The notes below the pieces were generated by a model. The model ran no database searches and was not told the DNA's origin. It was given only the letters and a program-made list of their open reading frames with translations. This document shows positions 18,514 to 28,146 of a stretch of 64,000 nucleotides of DNA, one piece after another. Positions within the stretch are counted from its first letter, which is position 1, and every line of letters starts with the position of its first letter. Where the stretch lies: contig OZ250161.1 in assembly GCA_965237985.1 (NCBI GenBank), positions 1,936,501-2,000,500 on the forward strand. The letters run 5' to 3'. The position numbers and the translations under genes were made by a program. Source of the stretch: G965212025 sp965237985 (GTDB lineage: Bacteria > Pseudomonadota > Gammaproteobacteria > Poriferisulfidales > Oxydemutatoraceae).

Positions 18514-20181
18514 TTACAGGGGGCAGACCATTTCGTTGGAGCGACTGGTGAACGCCATGTTCACTGAATAGTCGACCGGACAATCAATGACAACCACCGT
18601 GTTGTCTTTTATTGCCTGTTTCAAAATGGGCAACAAGTCCGCCGTTTCCTCAACCCGGTAGCCTTTGGCACCAAAGCTTTCCGCGTATTTCACAAAATCC
18701 GGGTTGGTAAAAGAGGTATGGCTTTGGCGACCAAAAGTACGTTTCTGATGCCAGGTAATCAAACCGTATTCGTTGTCTTTCCAAATCAGGACAATGATAG
18801 GCGTACCGATTCGCAAAGCCGTTTCCAGTTCCTGGGAATTCATCAGGAAGCCGGCGTCGCCGGTAACAGTCACAACAGTGCGGTCTGGATGCACGAGCTT
18901 GGCGGCGATTGCACCTGGTACCCCTATGCCCATGGAAGCAAAGCCGTTGGAAATGATGCAACTATTCGGCCGGTTTGCCTGGTACATTCTGGACAGCCAC
19001 ATTTTATGTGCACCGACATCGCTGACGACGATGTCTTCCGGTTCCAGGGCCTGGCGCAAATCCCAAAGTATTTTCTGTGGTTTCACTGGAAAACCAGTGT
19101 CGTCTGCATTTTCGGAAAATTCCCGTTGTATCAGTTCGCGCAAATTATCCGCGTAATGCCTTCCGGCCTGTGGGTGGGTGGGGTCGGATTCCGCGCGGCC
19201 ATGTTTTGAACTTGTCATGCGCTCGAGTGTGGAGGAAATGTTGCCTATGACGGAGCAGTCCGGGATATAGTGCTGATCGACTTCCGACGGACTTTCATCA
19301 AGGTGGACCAAGATTTTGTCTTTATGCGGGTTCCACAAAAATGGGTGGTACTCGACGATATCGTAGCCAATACAAAGCACAAGATCGGCACGTTCAAAGC
19401 CGCAACTCACAAAGTCTTTCGCTTTCAGCCCGATAGTGCCGAGACTCATAGCGTGCTCATAAGGCAGACAGCCCTTGGCCATGAATGTATTGGCCACCGG
19501 CAGGCCGAGGGCCAGCGCAAAATTCGACAGAGAGCCGCTGGCACGGGCACGAATGATCCCATTGCCCGCGATCACCACAGGAAATTTTGCGTTGTCAATC
19601 ATTTGCATGACTGTATTGATCGTTTCATCCTGGGCAAGGAAGGGAGGTGGGGATTTCACGCTCAGAGGAGTCAGATCCTCGCTGGCATGGGCTTCAGCCA
19701 TATTTTCCGGAACCTCTATGAAACAGCCGCCCGGTTTTTCAAGTTGGGCGACTTTGAATGCTTTACGGACCATTTCAGGGATCACACTGACATCCCGAAT
19801 TCCCCCGCTGTATTTCGAAATGAAAGTGAAAAAATCTACCAATGGTAAAATCTGATGGCTTTCTTTGTGCATTCGGGTAGTGGCACCTTGCCCGGCAATG
19901 CCGACGATCGGGGCGTTGTCCATGTTCGCATCAGCAAAGCCGGTTACTAGGTTGGTGGCACCTGGTCCGAGAGTTGCCATGCATACGCCTGCCCGCCCGG
20001 TCAGACGTCCGTAAACATCCGCCATGAAAGCCGCGCCCTGCTCGTGGCGTGTGGTGATAAAGCGAATGTCGCTGTCGAGCAAGACGTCCATCAACCCGAT
20101 GTTTTCTTCGCCGGGTATCCCGAAGATGTACTCAACGCTTTCGTTTTCCAAACACTTGATGAAAAGTTCTGCTCCATTCAT
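18514..20181 (-). CDS. Acetolactate synthase-like thiamine diphosphate enzyme
   Basis: This 555-residue ThDP-dependent enzyme of the acetolactate synthase large-subunit type has no obvious FAD-synthase regulatory partner. The N-terminal domain has IFGIPGEENIGLMD and the catalytic Glu in TRHEQGAAFMAD, then LGPGATN. The C-terminal ThDP motif is VTGDAGFLMNSQELETA through KDNEYGLI. Start ATG 20181 has a good ribosome site (caggaga). This branch is often annotated simply as acetolactate synthase large subunit and often sits next to an aldehyde dehydrogenase, as here. The true keto-acid substrate is not known. The start region was copied to 3288-3604. Confidence 0.82.
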   Translation of the reverse strand: MNGAELFIKCLENESVEYIFGIPGEENIGLMDVLLDSDIRFITTRHEQGAAFMADVYGRLTGRAGVCMATLGPGATNLVTGFADANMDNAPIVGIAGQGATTRMHKESHQILPLVDFFTFISKYSGGIRDVSVIPEMVRKAFKVAQLEKPGGCFIEVPENMAEAHASEDLTPLSVKSPPPFLAQDETINTVMQMIDNAKFPVVIAGNGIIRARASGSLSNFALALGLPVANTFMAKGCLPYEHAMSLGTIGLKAKDFVSCGFERADLVLCIGYDIVEYHPFLWNPHKDKILVHLDESPSEVDQHYIPDCSVIGNISSTLERMTSSKHGRAESDPTHPQAGRHYADNLRELIQREFSENADDTGFPVKPQKILWDLRQALEPEDIVVSDVGAHKMWLSRMYQANRPNSCIISNGFASMGIGVPGAIAAKLVHPDRTVVTVTGDAGFLMNSQELETALRIGTPIIVLIWKDNEYGLITWHQKRTFGRQSHTSFTNPDFVKYAESFGAKGYRVEETADLLPILKQAIKDNTVVVIDCPVDYSVNMAFTSRSNEMVCPL

Positions 20182-20409
20182 AGGTTTTCTCCTGCGTGCA
20201 ATCCAGTGGAAAGCGAGTAATACCCCAGTTGCAAAAAAATGACTCCTTTGCTGAGTAGGGCGGGATTATAGCGTGTTCGTCCCCGTATTGGGGGCAATAA
20301 CCTGGCTCCCGCCTGTAAAAAAGTTTTGTCAGCGTCCATGTCCGGTTTCGCGTGAACAATCCTGTCGACCCCGAAGCATCAAAACATTTCCGTGCCGGAA
20401 ATCGGGTCG
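20093..20409. repeat. Source of the segmental duplication (copy B)
   Basis: This segment, covering the 5' end of the 18514-20181 gene, its 198-base leader and the last codons of the next gene, is the intact counterpart of 3288-3604. It probably holds the promoter of the thiamine enzyme gene. The two copies differ at scattered positions and by small indels. Confidence 0.9.
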
Positions 20410-22226
20410 CCCCCTGGTTTTTCATCGTTGCTTGGCGTTGCTCGTTTTTTGATGTGCTCACCAGTGATCATGTGAGTGTAGCTTTGTCCAGGGCTGACCA
20501 TAGGATAGACGCCGGCATCCTGATCAATTTTTACTTCCAGGAACGCCGGGCCGGGAAAATTGACAAACGCTTTCAATACCGGACGCACTTGCGATTTTTT
20601 AACGATGCGCCGAGAGAATTTGAAACCATCCGCCAGAACCGCTTTTACGAAATCCTTGCGATGCAGAGACTTGTCACTTGCGACAAAGCGCTTTTCAAAA
20701 AAGATTTTCTGCCATTGGCGCACCATGCCATCACCGTTGTTGTTCAACAACAAAATTTTGACTGGCAAATTGTAAGTGGTAACGGTTTCCAGTTCGCCAA
20801 TATTCATGCGCAGACTGCCGTCACCATCGATATCGTATACCTGGCGTTGGGGGCAGGCAAGTTGTGCGCCGATGGCGGCCGGCAATCCAAAGCCCATGGT
20901 TCCCATGGAGCCTGATGTCAGCCAAGTGCGTGGATGCTCGTAATCCAGGTATTGTGCTGCCCACATTTGGTGCTGCCCGACCCCGGTGGTAATGATGGCT
21001 TCCCCTTTCAAAAGCAGGTTCAATTCTTCAAGAACGTAATAGGGTTGAACCAGTTCACTGTTGCGGTCGTAATCCAGTCTGTGCTGATGTTTCAGCCTGT
21101 TCACGTGTTTGTGCCAGTCTTCGAGGTTCGGGCGATGGCCGCCGTCGTTGTCCATCAACACCCGTAGTGCGGCTGCGAGGTCGCCGTGGTAATGCCAAGT
21201 GGTCGGCTTGACTTTATTGATTTCGGCGTGGTCTATGTCTATGTGCATGATGGCACGGGCGTTGGGAGCAAATTTTTCCGGGCAGCCGGCGACCCGGTCG
21301 TCAAAACGAGTTCCCAAGGCAATGAGCAGATCGCAGTCTTCAACCGCGTAGTTGGCATAGGCGGTCCCGTGCATGCCCAGCATGTGCAGACTGAGGCGGT
21401 GCTTGGTGCGGAAAGCGCCGATGCCCATCAGGGTCGTTACGGCGGGAACTTGATAGCGTTTGACAAAGCGTTGCACCTCGGGTGCTGCATTGGCATGGAT
21501 CACGCCACCGCCAAGGTACAAAAGCGGGCGTTTGGCATTGCTCAAGGCTTTGAAAAAGCGTCGGCAATGGGGGATGGTCAGTCGGTTTTTGCGCATGCTT
21601 TCCAGGCGACTGCGGTATCCCCTGAGTTCCACCTGGCCTTTTCCGGTGTACACCATTTCGCAGGTTTGAATGTCCTTGGGGATATCCACCACTACCGGGC
21701 CGGGGCGCCCGGTAGTGGCAATCTGGAAAGCGCTGCGCAGGGTCATTTCCAGTTTCTCCGGGTCCTTGACCAGGAAAACATGCTTTGCGCAGCTGCTCAT
21801 GATGTTGAAAATCGGAGCTTCCTGGAAAGCATCTGTGCCGATGGCATGGCTCGGCACCTGGCCGCTGATCATCACCACCGGTATCGAATCAGCCATGCAA
21901 TCTCTGATTGGGGTCACGGAATTGGTTGCCCCTGGACCCGACGTGACCAAGAACACGCCCGCCTTTCCTGATGCACGGGCATAGCCGGCCGCCATGAATC
22001 CTGCGCCTTGTTCGTTGGCAGGTACGACGAGCATCAGGGGCGGGGTTTCGGGGGATTTCTGATGCGCATCGTTGAATCGGAAGATGGCATCAAAGGAGGG
22101 CAAAATCGCCCCACCGCTGTAACCGAAAATTGTTTTGACTCCGAGGTCGGTCAAGGTGTGCACCAACACATCCGCGCCGCTCATGCGTGTACCCGCTATC
22201 TGCTCCTTTTCTGGTTTTGTTGCCAT
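20379..22226 (-). CDS. Acetolactate synthase large subunit, biosynthetic type
   Basis: This is the first enzyme of branched-chain amino acid synthesis, condensing two pyruvates (or pyruvate and 2-oxobutyrate). At 615 residues it is longer than IlvI/IlvB (about 570), with a short extra N-terminus and a charged C-terminal tail. Motifs: IFGYSGGAILPSFDA, the catalytic Glu in VPANEQGAGFMAAG, TSGPGATNSVTP, ISGQVPSHAIGTDAFQE, GTRFDDRVAG, and ThDP motif DIDGDGSLRMNIGELETVTT with LLLNNNGDG. No small subunit (ilvN) or ilvC lies beside it, which is unusual. Start at 22226 assumed. Confidence 0.88.
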   Translation of the reverse strand: MATKPEKEQIAGTRMSGADVLVHTLTDLGVKTIFGYSGGAILPSFDAIFRFNDAHQKSPETPPLMLVVPANEQGAGFMAAGYARASGKAGVFLVTSGPGATNSVTPIRDCMADSIPVVMISGQVPSHAIGTDAFQEAPIFNIMSSCAKHVFLVKDPEKLEMTLRSAFQIATTGRPGPVVVDIPKDIQTCEMVYTGKGQVELRGYRSRLESMRKNRLTIPHCRRFFKALSNAKRPLLYLGGGVIHANAAPEVQRFVKRYQVPAVTTLMGIGAFRTKHRLSLHMLGMHGTAYANYAVEDCDLLIALGTRFDDRVAGCPEKFAPNARAIMHIDIDHAEINKVKPTTWHYHGDLAAALRVLMDNDGGHRPNLEDWHKHVNRLKHQHRLDYDRNSELVQPYYVLEELNLLLKGEAIITTGVGQHQMWAAQYLDYEHPRTWLTSGSMGTMGFGLPAAIGAQLACPQRQVYDIDGDGSLRMNIGELETVTTYNLPVKILLLNNNGDGMVRQWQKIFFEKRFVASDKSLHRKDFVKAVLADGFKFSRRIVKKSQVRPVLKAFVNFPGPAFLEVKIDQDAGVYPMVSPGQSYTHMITGEHIKKRATPSNDEKPGGDPISGTEMF

Positions 22227-22867
22227 TTACTCGCTTGCGACCAAACTCCTTGCGTCCTGAAAGACATCTGCTGTGTCCATGCTGAAGTTGTCGTGGCCAC
22301 TACTGTGAAAGTAACACAAAAACACAGCGAGACACTAAACTACCACTCCCTGTCTACGAGCAACATGATCATGTCCGCCTTTTTAGCTTACAACTTTCCG
22401 ATCGGAACTTTTAGCCAGGAGGAAGCGAACAGCACAAAAGTCAAGCAGTTCTAGGGTGTTGCTCATGAGCGGCCGGCAACACCGCGTGCCGCGTCCGCGA
22501 TCATCAGGGACATCTGAAGCGCTGGAAGACGGCACGCGATGTGCACCTCAGCGGGCGACCTGCCCGCGGGCTTTTCCAAGCCAGTTGCCAGTGCCGAAAG
22601 AGTCCGGTCGGATTAAGGGTTGAATGTTGCCGTTGAAAAACTGTTTCCCGGCTTCGTTTGCCAGCGGTGAAAAATAACCGGGCATTTTTCATTTGTTGCG
22701 CTCTGCCAAGTGTGGCCTCTGAACTTTTTTGTAATCTGGCTTTGAGTCACTGCTGGCAGGAAAGTGCGGAATGGCTGTTCCCCAGTCGCAACGCCTCGAA
22801 GCAGGCGTGTTTTCGTGTTTTTTATGTGCTGCGCCGAGGGCTGATGTACATTAGCGGTTCGGCTGGC
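22227..22867. other. Intergenic, nothing recognised
   Basis: About 640 bases between the acetolactate synthase start and the rluB end. A GC-rich palindromic stretch occurs near 22551-22572 (gggcgacctgcccgcggg). No gene, RNA or IS was recognised; it probably holds the acetolactate synthase promoter. Confidence 0.4.
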
Positions 22868-23602
22868 TTAGAACCCTGCGACTTGATAGAGGCGTGACAG
22901 GCTTTTTTCACTCAGGGTCCGACACAACCCGACCGGCCAGTCAAGTTTCAGGTGGGCAAAGCGCATGCGAATCAAGCGGTTTACCTTCAGTCCTTGGGAG
23001 TCCCATAACTTGCGTACCAGACGATGGCGGCCTTCCTTCAGCACTACCTGGAACCAGTGATTGGAGCCACGGCTTTCACCGTGCGGTTGCACGCTTTCAA
23101 AATGGGAGGACTTATGGTCAATCAACACCCCATTCTGCAAACGTTGCAAAATGGATGCACTGACGGTGCCATGTACCCGTACCAGGTATTCCCGCTCAAA
23201 ACCAAAGGAAGGATGTGCCAGTCGGTTTGCCAAGACACCGTCGGTACAGAAAATCAGCAGGCCTGATGTATTGACGTCCAGTCTGCCTACCGAAATCCAG
23301 CGTCCGGACTCGGGTGGCGGGAGCAATGAAAAAACCGTGGGTGTTGAGTTGTCGCTGCGCTGACTGACGATCGTGCCCACTGGTTTGTGCAACAGCAACG
23401 CTTTGGATTTCAGCGTTGTACATAAAGACACCGGTTTGCCATTCATGACAAAGAGATCAGTGACTTTGGCACGGTCTCCCAAAGTGGCGACCTTGCCATT
23501 GACACGCACTTTGCCAGCACGCAACAGTTCTTCAATAGTGCGGCGAGAACCGAATCCTTGGGCGGCCAGCAGTTTTTGAATCCGCATTCTGCTCATTTCC
23601 AT
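22868..23602 (-). CDS. rluB: 23S rRNA pseudouridine synthase, RluB type
   Basis: RluB converts U2605 of 23S rRNA to pseudouridine. The protein has an N-terminal S4 domain (MRIQKLLAAQGFGSRRTIEELLRAGKVRVNG), then the catalytic domain with LLLHKPVGTIVSQ and the active-site Asp in SVGRLDVNTSGLLIFC. KEGRHRLVRKLWDSQGLKVNRLIR follows, as in RluB/RluE/RsuA. Start at ATG 23602 gives 244 residues; the frame is open to a TTG at 23656, but that has no ribosome site. It follows scpB on the same strand, the common scpA-scpB-rluB order. Confidence 0.9.
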   Translation of the reverse strand: MEMSRMRIQKLLAAQGFGSRRTIEELLRAGKVRVNGKVATLGDRAKVTDLFVMNGKPVSLCTTLKSKALLLHKPVGTIVSQRSDNSTPTVFSLLPPPESGRWISVGRLDVNTSGLLIFCTDGVLANRLAHPSFGFEREYLVRVHGTVSASILQRLQNGVLIDHKSSHFESVQPHGESRGSNHWFQVVLKEGRHRLVRKLWDSQGLKVNRLIRMRFAHLKLDWPVGLCRTLSEKSLSRLYQVAGF

Positions 23603-23674
23603 CTCTCTGCGCCATTTGCCATTTTCCGGGAAGCGGGAATGGGGGGGAGAAACCAAAGGACGAGAGTGGTCTTG

Positions 23675-24289
23675 TCAATTCAGCGTTTCAGAAACTGGTT
23701 CCTGTTCTGCTTTGCCAGGACCCGTTGCTCCCGGCTTCTCAGAGGCAAACAGTTCAGGATGCTGCCTGAACATTTCCTGTGTTTCCGGCAAAGGTGGCAG
23801 GTCACTGCACGAGGATAAATTGAAATAATCAAGAAACGCTTTCGTGGTGCCGTACAGTGCCGGATGTCCTGGTGCTTCTTTGTGGCCTGTCACTGCTATC
23901 CAGCTACGCTCCTCCAGTGTGCGCATGATGCTGCTGCTTAAAGAAACTCCTCGGATTTCCTCGATTCTGCTACGCGTGACTGGCTGCAAATAGGCAATGA
24001 TGGCAAGGGTTTCCAGCAAGGCATGGGAGTAACGTTGTGGTTTTTCCTGCCACAATCTGGCGATCCAGGGGCTGTATTGTTCACGTGTTTGATAACGAAA
24101 CCCCGATGCGACTTTTTTCAATTCGAAACTGTGTCCCGCACAGTCTTCGGAAAGATCTGTCAATGTCTGCCGGATTTCCGTTTCCGTAGCGGTTTCTTCC
24201 AGCAATGTACACAGTGTTTTCACGGTTAGCGGTTGCTGGGCAACCATCAGTAATGCTTCCAGGATGTTTTTAAGCGCAACTTCAGCCAT
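23675..24289 (-). CDS. scpB: Segregation and condensation protein B
   Basis: ScpB is the winged-helix subunit that, with ScpA and SMC, condenses and segregates the chromosome. Starting at ATG 24289 (MAEVALKNILEALLMVAQQP) gives 204 residues and overlaps the scpA stop by eight bases, the usual coupling. Family features are ALLETLAIIAYLQPVTRSRIEEIRGVS and RSWIAVTGHKEAPGHPALYGTT. The C-terminus is Pro/Glu-rich and probably disordered. Confidence 0.93.
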   Translation of the reverse strand: MAEVALKNILEALLMVAQQPLTVKTLCTLLEETATETEIRQTLTDLSEDCAGHSFELKKVASGFRYQTREQYSPWIARLWQEKPQRYSHALLETLAIIAYLQPVTRSRIEEIRGVSLSSSIMRTLEERSWIAVTGHKEAPGHPALYGTTKAFLDYFNLSSCSDLPPLPETQEMFRQHPELFASEKPGATGPGKAEQEPVSETLN

Positions 24290-25085
24290 CGAGGCGATAA
24301 AAGCGAATAGGTGCGTAGGGAACTTCCTGTTCGGTCTCAATCAGGTGGGATTTTGTTAATTCCAGGATCCCGAGGAATGCGGTAATCAGGCCTCTTTTTC
24401 CTTCAGATTTTTCAAAGCAATCGTTGAGACCCGCTGTGCTTTTTTTTGCCAGGAGAGCAAGTATCATCGTCATCCGCTCGCGTGTAGAAAACATTGTCTT
24501 CTCAACACGGTGTGCCCGCCGCACCACCCGGCGGTTCAGCGCCGCCTGCAAAGCCAATGGCAACACCGTCAGTGAAACATCCGGTTTTGGTCGCGCTTCA
24601 GCCTGCACTTGTTGCGCCGGGAGGTGAACCACAACGACATCCCGTTCTTCTCGACACAGCATATCCAGTTCTTCGCCGCATTTTCTGAAGAGCTTATATT
24701 CCAGAAGCCTGTGCATCAGTTCGGCACGTGGGTCACGGTCTTCTACTTCTTTTGCTGGTTGCGGCAACAGCAATCGGGATTTGATTTCTGCAAGCCACGC
24801 TGCCATGGCCAGGTATTCAGCCAGAAATTCCAATCCGCATCTGCGGATCATTTCCACGTGTTCCATGTATTGACTGGTGATTTTCGAGATCGATAATTCC
24901 AGGATGTTTACCACCCGTCGACGGATCAGATACAACAGCAGATCCAGTGGTCCTTCGAAAGTTTCAAGCAGCACACGCATGGCCTGGGAAGGGATATAAA
25001 GGTCACTTGGCGGGTCGACAAAGGCTTTGCCGTTTACCAATGCAAGTGGTGCACCGGCGGCCGAACTTTCTTCCAACTGGTTCAT
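24282..25085 (-). CDS. scpA: Segregation and condensation protein A
   Basis: ScpA is the kleisin of the SMC-ScpAB complex, bridging SMC heads. The 267-residue protein has the N-terminal kleisin segment LLETFEGPLDLLLYLIRRRV, then LAEYLAMAAWLAEIKSRLLLP, and the C-terminal winged helix with ITAFLGILELTKSHLIETEQE. It overlaps trpS by four bases upstream and scpB by eight bases downstream. The trpS-scpA-scpB order supports a betaproteobacterial host. Confidence 0.94.
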   Translation of the reverse strand: MNQLEESSAAGAPLALVNGKAFVDPPSDLYIPSQAMRVLLETFEGPLDLLLYLIRRRVVNILELSISKITSQYMEHVEMIRRCGLEFLAEYLAMAAWLAEIKSRLLLPQPAKEVEDRDPRAELMHRLLEYKLFRKCGEELDMLCREERDVVVVHLPAQQVQAEARPKPDVSLTVLPLALQAALNRRVVRRAHRVEKTMFSTRERMTMILALLAKKSTAGLNDCFEKSEGKRGLITAFLGILELTKSHLIETEQEVPYAPIRFYRLDG

Positions 25086-26290
25086 CTACCAGGCAGTCCG
25101 ATGGCGCGACGCAGTTCCTGCAATGTGTCCCGTGCCTCGTCTCGGGCATTTTCATTCCCTTCGGAAATGATTTTACGTACTGTGCTGCGGTCCTTGTCGT
25201 AATTTTCCGCCAGTCTTCTGATCGGCGTCAGTTCCTTGAGCACCGCGTCAATGACCGGGCCTTTGCACTCCAGACAACCGATCGATGCGGAGCGACACCC
25301 CTCCTGTACCCATGCCTGGCAGGCCTTGTCCGAATAAATACGATGATACTCCCACACCGGGCATTTCTCCGGGTTTCCCGGGTCTTTGCGTCGTTTGCGA
25401 GCCGGGTCGGTCGGCATTCTTCTGAGTTTTTTTTCGATGGATTCATCGGTTTCACGTAACGTGATGACATTGTTCAATGACTTCGACATTTTCTGCCCGT
25501 TTGTTCCCGGCAACTTCGGTGATGACGTCAATAGTGCTTCCGGGTCTGGCAACAGTATTTTCCCGGAGCCTTCCAGGTAACCCACCAGCCTTTCCCGGTC
25601 CCCCAGAGAAATATTTTGTACAGAATCGCACAATGCCAGTGCCACTTTGCGCGCCTCCTCTTCGCCTTGTTCGCAGTAGCGTTTGCGCAACTTGCGATAC
25701 ATGGCAGCGTTTTTGCTGCCCATCTGATCAATGGCGGCCTCCACGCGGCTTTCAAAATCCGCTTCTTTTCCGAACAGGTAGTTGAAGCGTCTGGCCACTT
25801 CGCGCGCCAGTTCAATGTGTGCGACCTGATCTTCGCCCACCGGCACGAAATTGGCGCGATAAATCAAGATGTCGGCGCTTTGGAGCAACGGATATCCCAG
25901 GAACCCGTAGGTGTTGAGATCTTTTCCAGCTAGTTTCAGTTGCTGGTCTTTGTAACTTGGGACGCGCTCAAGCCAGGAAATTGGCGTCACCATGGAAAGC
26001 AGCAAATGCAGTTCCGCATGTTCGGGTATTTGCGATTGCACAAAGATCGTTGCGGTTCCCGGGTTGATGCCGCAAGCCAGCCAATCCACCACCATGTTTT
26101 CCGTGTTGGAAAAAATAGCGGAGCCTTCCTCGTAATGCGTAGTGAGTGCGTGCCAGTCGGCGACAAAGAAAAAACATTCGTGCTTTTGTTGCAACAGCCT
26201 CCAGTTTTTCAACACTCCGTGGAAATGGCCAAGGTGCAACCTTCCTGTTGGTCGCATGCCGGAGACGACACGTCCGTTGCCGGTGATCAC
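25082..26290 (-). CDS. trpS: Tryptophanyl-tRNA synthetase
   Basis: This class I aminoacyl-tRNA synthetase charges tRNA-Trp. The HIGH-type motif is HLGH at 19-22 within SGMRPTGRLHLGHFHGVL; the second signature KMSKSLNNVI is about two thirds along. FFFVADWHALTTHYE and VPVGEDQVAHIELAREV are typical. At 402 residues it is the long form found in betaproteobacteria and some gammaproteobacteria, carrying an insert between the motifs with CPVWEYHRIYSD and CLECKG cysteines. Start GTG 26290. Confidence 0.96.
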   Translation of the reverse strand: MITGNGRVVSGMRPTGRLHLGHFHGVLKNWRLLQQKHECFFFVADWHALTTHYEEGSAIFSNTENMVVDWLACGINPGTATIFVQSQIPEHAELHLLLSMVTPISWLERVPSYKDQQLKLAGKDLNTYGFLGYPLLQSADILIYRANFVPVGEDQVAHIELAREVARRFNYLFGKEADFESRVEAAIDQMGSKNAAMYRKLRKRYCEQGEEEARKVALALCDSVQNISLGDRERLVGYLEGSGKILLPDPEALLTSSPKLPGTNGQKMSKSLNNVITLRETDESIEKKLRRMPTDPARKRRKDPGNPEKCPVWEYHRIYSDKACQAWVQEGCRSASIGCLECKGPVIDAVLKELTPIRRLAENYDKDRSTVRKIISEGNENARDEARDTLQELRRAIGLPGR

Positions 26291-26587
26291 TTCAAGTTCT
26301 GCCGTTGGTCGATGTGGGCCGGCGGGGATTCATGGAAAGAACAGTTCAGGGTGGGTGGCAAATCCAGACAGTGGGGTTTCAAGGTCCCAGAGAGATCGGC
26401 ATCGGTGCTGACATGAAGAGGGACTTTGTGCATGTCTTGGTGGAGCCTTTCAGTCAGGAGCTGGTGTGCAGGTGATGCGGTATCGGGAGCCGTTTGCCTG
26501 GTGCTGCACACTGTGTCGTTGAAATGAGTGAAAGCATTTTTTCTGGGAACGATAAAAGATTGTCAAAACCGGGTGGTTCACGCCCCG

Positions 26588-27300
26588 GTGCCGGGTGGCA
26601 ATAAGTGGACGAGCCGCCCACGGACCCAGGCGCTGATCTGCGCCGGCATGCTTTTGCTGGATGCGTCCCCGGTCGTGTCAATCGCAATGGTGCGTGGGTT
26701 GGCTACCATCCAAGAGTTTTCAAGCGTTGCCTGCACTTTCAGCCTGTTGCCAACACGCGCCCTGGTGGAGAAAAACCAGTCGCTGAATCCAGTGTCATTG
26801 TTCCCGAGAAAATGGAATTCAATGAACCGCTCTTCGGCAGGGGCAACGGGTTGTGGAATTGAAAAGGTTCCCTGTTCCAGCCTTGTCCTGATGGGGATAC
26901 TGTCCCCTTACAAACTGCAAACCCAGGCCACGAGGCAACTTCAAGTTTACAGCCGGCAGATTTTTTTTGTGACAAGGGAGTGCAACGATCCTGGCCGTGA
27001 AGTTCTGGGGAATTTTCCTGGTCCTCAAGCGGTGTCCCACCCAAGACAATGCGAATGCCAGAATCTGGGTGTATGAACACAAGCCAAAGCGTTCCCTGCC
27101 GGGGGGGGGGGCAGCGGCTGATCGCGGCACGCCATACTTTTAACAGCGACCGGAGTTGTTTCGCACAGACCCCGCCCGCCGTTCCAGTAACTGCAGTACA
27201 GGTCCCGCCCGTACCGTACCGAGGCATTCAACACATCTTCATCTGGTTCAAGGGTGATACGGGTTGCCGTTGTGTAAACGTGGCTTGAAAAATCAATTCA
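26588..27300 (-). pseudogene. Decayed gene of unknown family
   Basis: Reading the minus strand across three frames gives a protein-like text: ATRITLEPDEDVLNASVRYG, RDLYCSYWNGGRGLC, then after a C11 run LWLVFIHPDSGIRIVLGGTP and CKLEVASWPGFAVCKG. After another one-base shift near 26905 it reads IPIRTRLEQGTFSIPQPVAP, EERFIEFHFLGNNDTGFSDW and NSWMVANPRTIAIDTT before a TGA at about 26588. It begins right after the adk stop. I do not recognise the family. Several cysteines and an Ig-like or porin-like beta pattern are all that can be said. At least two frameshifts make it inactive unless the homopolymer tract switches phase. Confidence 0.45.
27101..27111. repeat. G11 homopolymer tract
   Basis: Eleven consecutive G on the plus strand, inside the decayed minus-strand frame (as C11), at the point where the readable frame changes. 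Tracts of this length slip readily and can switch genes on and off. Confidence 0.9.
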
Positions 27301-27305
27301 GCTCT

Positions 27306-27971
27306 TCACGTTGGGATATCAGACCTCGCTAAACAGCGATTGATTTCGTCACGGATAGCGTCAACACTCTGTTTGCCGTTGACACTTATGTAAGCCGCAA
27401 CTGTGCCGATTTCCTCGCAGTGCTGGTAGTGTGCAACCAGAGGCTTGGTTTGGTCGTGGTATACAGCCAGCCGTTGCTGTACGACTTCTGGTTTGTCGTC
27501 TTCGCGCAGGATCAGGGCTTCACCGGTCACGTTGTCGATGCCGGGTGTTTCGGGGGGGCTGAATTCGACGTGGTAAATCCGTCCGGAGGGGAGGTGTACG
27601 CGCCGACCGGACAGGCGGTTGATAATGACCTCATCCGAAACCACGATATCGACGACGCAGTCCACCACGATTCCGGCTTCATCCATGCCTTGCGCCTGGG
27701 CGAGTGTACGGGGAACCCCGTCGAGCAGACAACCATTGTGGCAGTCGTCTTGGGACAGCCGTTTTTTGATCATGTCGATGATGATGGTGTCAGGCACCAA
27801 GCCACCGGATACCATGATTTTTTGGGCCTGCTTTCCCAGTTCACTGTCGGCGTTTACTTCCGAACGCAACATGTCTCCAGTGGAGATCTGCGGCACAGCA
27901 AAACGCTCGCAGAGGAATTTTGCCTGGGTGCCTTTACCGGCACCTGGTGCCCCTAGCAAAACAAAACGCAT
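27306..27971 (-). CDS. adk: Adenylate kinase
   Basis: Adk interconverts ATP+AMP and two ADP. The 221-residue long-lid form has the P-loop LLGAPGAGKGTQAKFL at 4-19, ISTGDMLRSEV for AMP binding, LLDGVPRTLAQAQ (Val where DGFPRT is usual), and the lid GRRVHLPSGRIYHVEFSPPE, without zinc-binding Cys, as in proteobacteria. DDKPEVVQQRLAVYHDQTKPL closes the domain. It is divergent from the phosphofructokinase gene, with 175 bases between. Confidence 0.96.
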   Translation of the reverse strand: MRFVLLGAPGAGKGTQAKFLCERFAVPQISTGDMLRSEVNADSELGKQAQKIMVSGGLVPDTIIIDMIKKRLSQDDCHNGCLLDGVPRTLAQAQGMDEAGIVVDCVVDIVVSDEVIINRLSGRRVHLPSGRIYHVEFSPPETPGIDNVTGEALILREDDKPEVVQQRLAVYHDQTKPLVAHYQHCEEIGTVAAYISVNGKQSVDAIRDEINRCLARSDIPT

Positions 27972-28128
27972 CGGGAAACCTGGTCGGCAACGGACATTCG
28001 CCAGCCAGCCAATCCTGTTCTTGCCAACCGGCTCGTGGAACTCTGGCGGAACAATCTCCCGCGGCGGACATTCTGTTTTGAAATGGGTGTCTGCACGTCT
28101 ATCGAAACAAGCTTTCGGTCAACGATTT

Positions 28129-28134
28129 TATAAT
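28129..28134 (+). promoter_or_regulatory. Possible -10 box of the phosphofructokinase gene
   Basis: A perfect TATAAT lies 12 bases before the ATG, implying a very short leader. No convincing -35 box is seen at 17 bases. Confidence 0.35.
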
Positions 28135-28146
28135 ACTATAACTGGC

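Noticed and set aside
27619..28146. A long N-terminal extension of the phosphofructokinase over adk
   Set aside because: Homology starts at 28147 with the family N-terminus, and the upstream part is antisense to adk.
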